NCBI GenBank assembly: GCA_035294725.1
Contig: DATGKK010000009.1
Coordinates: 1-42,515, forward strand
Direction of reading: 5' to 3'
DNA: 42,515 nt
Origin: DATGKK01 sp035294725
GTDB lineage: Bacteria; Actinomycetota; Acidimicrobiia; Acidimicrobiales; Bog-793
The notes beneath the pieces were generated by a model. It searched no databases. It had not been told where the DNA came from and was given only the letters and a program-made list of their open reading frames with translations. Below are positions 40,701 to 42,515 of the stretch, piece after piece. The translations under genes were made by a program, and so were the position numbers. Numbering within the stretch: the first letter of the stretch is position 1; each line of letters starts with the position of its first letter.

Positions 40701-41011
40701 GCCTCGCCCCCGAACCCGACCTCGCCCCGGTAGCCGAGATCGATGCGTGCCACGACGTGGCGCCCGTCGAAGGAGTCCGGGATCCGCCCCGTCACCTTGA
40801 ACCACGCTGTCGACCACGCCCCGCCCCACGGCTCGCCGACCCGGAACGGCGTGAAGGTCAGGGCTTCACACGTCTCCGGGGGTAGCGGCTCGCCGGGCAG
40901 CCGGGAGATGGCGACGGCTAGAGGAGCCGACTCCGGTTGCGTCGCCGGCCAGATCACCTGGGTGAGGAGGCGGGTGATTCGGCCCTGCTGGATCTCTGCC
41001 GGTGAACCCAT
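37733..41011 (-). CDS. Alpha-mannosidase, GH38 family
   Basis: 1092-aa retaining zinc-dependent alpha-mannosidase, no signal peptide. The zinc site and substrate pocket show AHIDSAWLWPIRETRRKCART (His262, Asp264) and the nucleophile Asp339 in WVEPDTNLPSGESLCRQ. FGYSGNLPQILR, FWWEGIDGSRVLAHCPPTDTYNG and HQFHDILPGSSIHWVH are GH38 hallmarks, followed by the beta-sandwich C-terminal domains. Length and motifs match bacterial/vacuolar Ams1-like enzymes, which degrade oligomannosides. ATG at 41011 is preceded by TAGACA 7 nt upstream, consistent with a leaderless start; the in-frame extension to 41152 is Pro/Ser-rich and rejected. It lies 97 nt downstream of the DinB-fold gene on the same strand. 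Confidence 0.95.
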   Translation of the reverse strand: MGSPAEIQQGRITRLLTQVIWPATQPESAPLAVAISRLPGEPLPPETCEALTFTPFRVGEPWGGAWSTAWFKVTGRIPDSFDGRHVVARIDLGYRGEVGFGGEALVFGRDPSGRLVPRQGVNSRHQTVELSRAAAAGDPVELVIEAAANPGQREGPLEWPLLLPDYEGAPLYRLRRADLSVVDDAMTEVLYDWTILLELAAALGLEHRRSAEIIATLDEIALGFDLHDLAATIVAKRHRWLPLLERETSGHAHKVTAVGHAHIDSAWLWPIRETRRKCARTFSTALRLMEEHPDYVFVCSQAQQHAWMEQQYPSLFEEMRQRAAEGRLEPLGSMWVEPDTNLPSGESLCRQVIFGKRFFLDRYGIETVDCWLPDAFGYSGNLPQILRAGNVSRFFTQKLSWNDLDRFPHHTFWWEGIDGSRVLAHCPPTDTYNGDFTVGQLLAGDRRFAQHAVSDRSLYVYGHGDGGGGPTEEMLQRARRLRRLDPLPQVRLGTARSYFDDVEAEALRRDEEAGTEAGDGSTRTEHGPGPGGLPVWVGEMYFERHRAVQTTQARGKLGNRRSESLLREAELWSAAGLEGDEAVGAAKDLERAWRIVLLHQFHDILPGSSIHWVHADAQAAYGEVAELAGGVIARAAAHLSARVSRRTSTAAAVDGAADAAVLGSVLLLNAATRARSDVAVIDLGSLGIPGSVRSAVTPGGERLPLQAADDGTMLVTAPVPGCGWARLDLLAEEAPPQALEHPVEVEGLTLSNGIVSVTLDQDGLVTSLVDLVGRRETIAPGRRGNLFQLHHDLPNHFDAWDVDLGSFDRALDQVAGAEVEVVERGPVRAAIRVTRPIGRSSRLVQHVRLAAGSRRVEFATEVRWEERHRFLKVAFPVDVRAPHATYEIQFGHVERPTHANTSWDAARFEVPAQRWAALTDGTFGAALLNDCKHGYDVRAGVIRLSLLRGPGWPDPEADAGTHLFCYAVTPLSGGSLESAAVQAEALNLPLRVVPALGGGKGELGPEGALVTVDGALASAVKRADDDSGDLVVRLYEHRGTRSAATVSFAAAPARAARVDLLERELAEVPVTNGAVSLDLRPFELVTVRVSGG

Positions 41012-41018
41012 GGCGTCC

Positions 41019-41024
41019 TGTCTA
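41019..41024 (-). promoter_or_regulatory. Candidate leaderless -10 box (TAGACA) of the mannosidase gene
   Basis: Minus-strand TAGACA lies 7 nt before the ATG at 41011 with no Shine-Dalgarno sequence between. Confidence 0.4.
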
Positions 41025-41108
41025 CTGCCGCCCGGTGCCGGAGAGCGCGCCGGGCTCCCGGACGGTTCCGGGGCCGGCTGGTGAGGGCTGGCTGCCCGTG
41101 TGGCGCGC

Positions 41109-41894
41109 TCAGAGTGCCGGCAGCCACTCCTCGGCGGCGGTGACGTCCCCAAAGGCGCTCACCTCGTCCACGAGGCTCGGCAGTGACCCGGGCAGGCCGC
41201 CCGAGGGGCGCGCGGTGCCGCGCCGCCAGCACCAGAGGTCGAGCGCGAAGGCAGGCCCCCGCACGGCGACGTCGGCCTTCGCGTGCGCGGTCGCATAGGT
41301 GCGCTGGCCCGTGTCGATGGTCCACTCCGCGCCCGCGGCATCGGTCGCGTGGAGATGAAGGCTCATCTCCTCGCCGAGCTCCAGCTGGTCGAATCGGACC
41401 TCGCGTAGCCCGGCGAGGGAGAGCAGCTCCGAGATCCCGTCGGCGGCCACCTCCGAGGGCGCCGGTGTGACGGGCAGACCGCATGCCTGCTCGGCGTCGA
41501 CGCGATGGATCAGGGTCTCGTGCGCCTGCCGGCGCCACCAGAAGCCGATGGGTCCGCCCGGGCCGTCCACGAAGTTCCAGCAGCGGGCGGTGTCCGGGAG
41601 CGAGCGAAGGCTGTCGAGCATGATGGCCAGCCGTTCCTCGATCCAGTCAGCCGGGTCCTGATGCTCGGGCCGGCGAGGGACCGCCGACCGTTCGAGCGTG
41701 CCGGCCGGCCCGGTGTCGATCGCCGTCACGACCATGGCGTAGACGCGGCCGAGATGGCTGACGAGGTCGGAGAGCGTCCACGCCGGGCATGCCGGCGGCC
41801 GGAGCTCGCCCGCCGAGCTGCCCGCTCCTCTGGCGAGATTGAGGATCCGCTCGGCCTCCTCGGCCACGACTCCGAGTGCAAGGTCACGCTCCAT
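41109..41894 (-). CDS. Maleylpyruvate isomerase-family mycothiol-dependent enzyme (DinB fold)
   Basis: 261 aa. The N-terminal four-helix DinB-like domain has ACPAWTLSDLVSHLGRVYAMV and RQAHETLIHRVDAE, which place the His/Glu/His metal-ligand triad of the TIGR03083 family; PIGFWWRRQAHE and the C-terminal LDLWCWRRGTARP are also typical of this actinobacterial group. Members use or are thought to use mycothiol as thiol cofactor; the reaction here is unknown and annotation as maleylpyruvate isomerase would be by family only. The start is ATG at 41894 (MERDLALGVVAEEAERIL), with AAGACT 6 nt upstream. It may be cotranscribed with the mannosidase 97 nt downstream. Confidence 0.88.
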   Translation of the reverse strand: MERDLALGVVAEEAERILNLARGAGSSAGELRPPACPAWTLSDLVSHLGRVYAMVVTAIDTGPAGTLERSAVPRRPEHQDPADWIEERLAIMLDSLRSLPDTARCWNFVDGPGGPIGFWWRRQAHETLIHRVDAEQACGLPVTPAPSEVAADGISELLSLAGLREVRFDQLELGEEMSLHLHATDAAGAEWTIDTGQRTYATAHAKADVAVRGPAFALDLWCWRRGTARPSGGLPGSLPSLVDEVSAFGDVTAAEEWLPAL

Positions 41895-41900
41895 GGAGCC

Positions 41901-41906
41901 AGTCTT
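41901..41906 (-). promoter_or_regulatory. Candidate leaderless -10-like box (AAGACT)
   Basis: Minus-strand AAGACT, one mismatch from TAGACT, ends 6 nt before the ATG at 41894. It repeats the spacing seen at other starts in the window. Confidence 0.25.
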
Positions 41907-42039
41907 GCCGGGGTCGACGGCCGGCGCAGCCACGCCCGGTTGCGTCCGGCCGCTGCGGGCCGAGGTCATCACCAGGCGGGCCGCCAGCGGCCCGCTGCTA
42001 CCATGATCGGGCCCTGCGCGCTGGTTGCCGGCGTCGCTT

Positions 42040-42115
42040 GGCCCCATCGTCTAGAGGCCTAGGACACCACCCTCTCAAGGTGGAGACACGGGTTCGAATC
42101 CCGTTGGGGCTGCCA
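42040..42115 (+). tRNA. tRNA-Glu (anticodon CTC), CCA encoded
   Basis: Cloverleaf: acceptor GGCCCCA/TGGGGCT (first pair G-U), D-stem GTC/GAC, anticodon stem CCACC/GGTGG with loop CTCTCAA (anticodon CTC at 42074–42076), T-stem ACGGG/CCCGT with loop TTCGAAT, discriminator G, and CCA at 42113–42115. A TACCAT box at 41998–42003 may be its promoter. An IS110-type sequence starts about 145 bp downstream. Confidence 0.95.
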
Positions 42116-42260
42116 GCAAAAGTGCAGGTCAGACCCACATGGCCCCCTGGCGGGGGCCGCCACGGCGGATGAGAATGGTGCTCGGTCGCCCGCCGAGCCC
42201 GGACTCTCATTGGTGCCGTAGAGCCCGCGGGTCAGACTGGTGCCGGGGCCTGCAGGCACC

Positions 42261-42515
42261 ATGGACTGTTCCTTCGAGGACGTACCTCAGGTTCGCCAAC
42301 ACCACACAGGTCGTGCGTCTGCCCGGGGACAAGGGCAAGCGCCGCACCGAGGTGCGGGAGCTCCGCACGTGGACCTCGTCGCTACGCGAGCTGCGCAGCT
42401 GGCTCGTCGGCCACGGCGTCACCGAGGTGGCGATGGAGGCGACCGGGGTCTACTGGAAGGCGCCCTGGCACGTGCTTGCTCCCGAGCCGAGCTTCGAGCT
42501 GCTGCTCGTCAACGC
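42261..42515 (+). CDS. IS110-family transposase, N-terminal part (cut by window edge; 5' end probably damaged)
   Basis: The frame ending at the window edge reads VVRLPGDKGKRRTEVREL, then LRELRSWLVGHGV, TEVAMEATGVYWKAPWHVL and FELLLVNA. This matches the DEDD-transposase N-domain of IS110 elements (typically VTHVAMESTGVYWKP...FELLLVNA). The canonical opening with GLDVHK, which carries the first catalytic Asp, is not found upstream in this frame. The +1 neighbour frame from ATG 42261 reads MDCSFEDVPQVRQ, in which DVPQ could be a decayed DVHK, implying a frameshift near 42285–42305. The only in-frame start codon nearby is GTG 42313. The copy is thus likely inactive unless the sequence has an error. 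The rest lies beyond the window. Confidence 0.75.
   Translation, partial: MDCSFEDVPQVRQHHTGRASARGQGQAPHRGAGAPHVDLVATRAAQLARRPRRHRGGDGGDRGLLEGALARACSRAELRAAARQR

Noticed and set aside
1..42515. CRISPR arrays, prophage modules, rRNA genes or secondary-metabolite megasynthases
   Set aside because: No regularly spaced repeats, no phage structural or integrase genes, no rRNA signature and no modular synthase domains were seen.

Overview
The window is uniformly very GC-rich and gene-dense, uses many GTG and TTG starts, and carries lineage markers such as the HrcA–DnaJ–LepA block, a PIN-TRAM protein, a mycothiol-dependent DinB-fold enzyme and the TreZ/GlgX trehalose–glycogen enzymes. This points to a chromosomal segment of a high-GC actinobacterium. 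A deep-branching group such as Acidimicrobiia seems likely, but that is inference. Several starts sit 6–7 nt behind a TAnnnT-like hexamer with no Shine-Dalgarno sequence, as expected for the leaderless transcripts common in Actinobacteria.

Layout. 1–3.5 kb (minus): lepA, hrcA and the 5' part of dnaJ (translation GTPase and heat-shock control). 3.6–4.9 kb (plus): ribosomal protein S20 and a two-domain GNAT acetyltransferase. 4.9–10.3 kb (minus): a 1809-residue fusion of Ser/Thr kinase, AAA-type ATPase, helical repeats, two GAF domains and a diguanylate cyclase. 10.4–12.9 kb: a GH18-fold lipoprotein divergent from a membrane PIN-TRAM protein. 12.8–15.8 kb (minus): the three-subunit proton-translocating transhydrogenase operon pntAA-pntAB-pntB. 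15.9–19.7 kb (plus): a GAF-GAF-GGDEF cyclase, a B12-dependent acyl-CoA mutase with isobutyryl-CoA-type active-site residues, and a NUDIX hydrolase.

19.7–22.7 kb (minus) is the least ordinary stretch. It holds an ABC ATPase without a permease, two small lipoproteins that look related to each other, one secreted protein of unknown family and about 760 bp without a convincing gene. 22.9–26.5 kb: an acyl-CoA dehydrogenase divergent from a small ferredoxin that is translationally coupled to gltX, then a DUF218-like membrane protein and tRNA-Gln(CTG). 27–30.1 kb (plus): a secreted lipase, then a translationally coupled SRPBCC protein and sulfatase behind a candidate operator. 30.2–34.1 kb (plus): treZ and glgX. 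34.2–37.7 kb (plus): a PAS-GGDEF-EAL protein behind a sigma-28 (FliA/WhiG-type) promoter match, and a two-TM potassium channel with RCK domains. 37.7–41.9 kb (minus): a GH38 alpha-mannosidase and a mycothiol-dependent-type enzyme. 42.0 kb to the end: tRNA-Glu(CTC) and the start of an IS110-family transposase whose 5' end looks damaged.

Themes: three c-di-GMP enzymes within 32 kb, each with different sensory inputs; alpha-glucan and trehalose metabolism beside other glycosidases; and short-chain acyl-CoA metabolism. The most interesting signals are the kinase–ATPase–cyclase fusion with altered catalytic motifs, the secreted-protein cluster, the mutase specificity residues and the sigma-28-like leaderless promoter.
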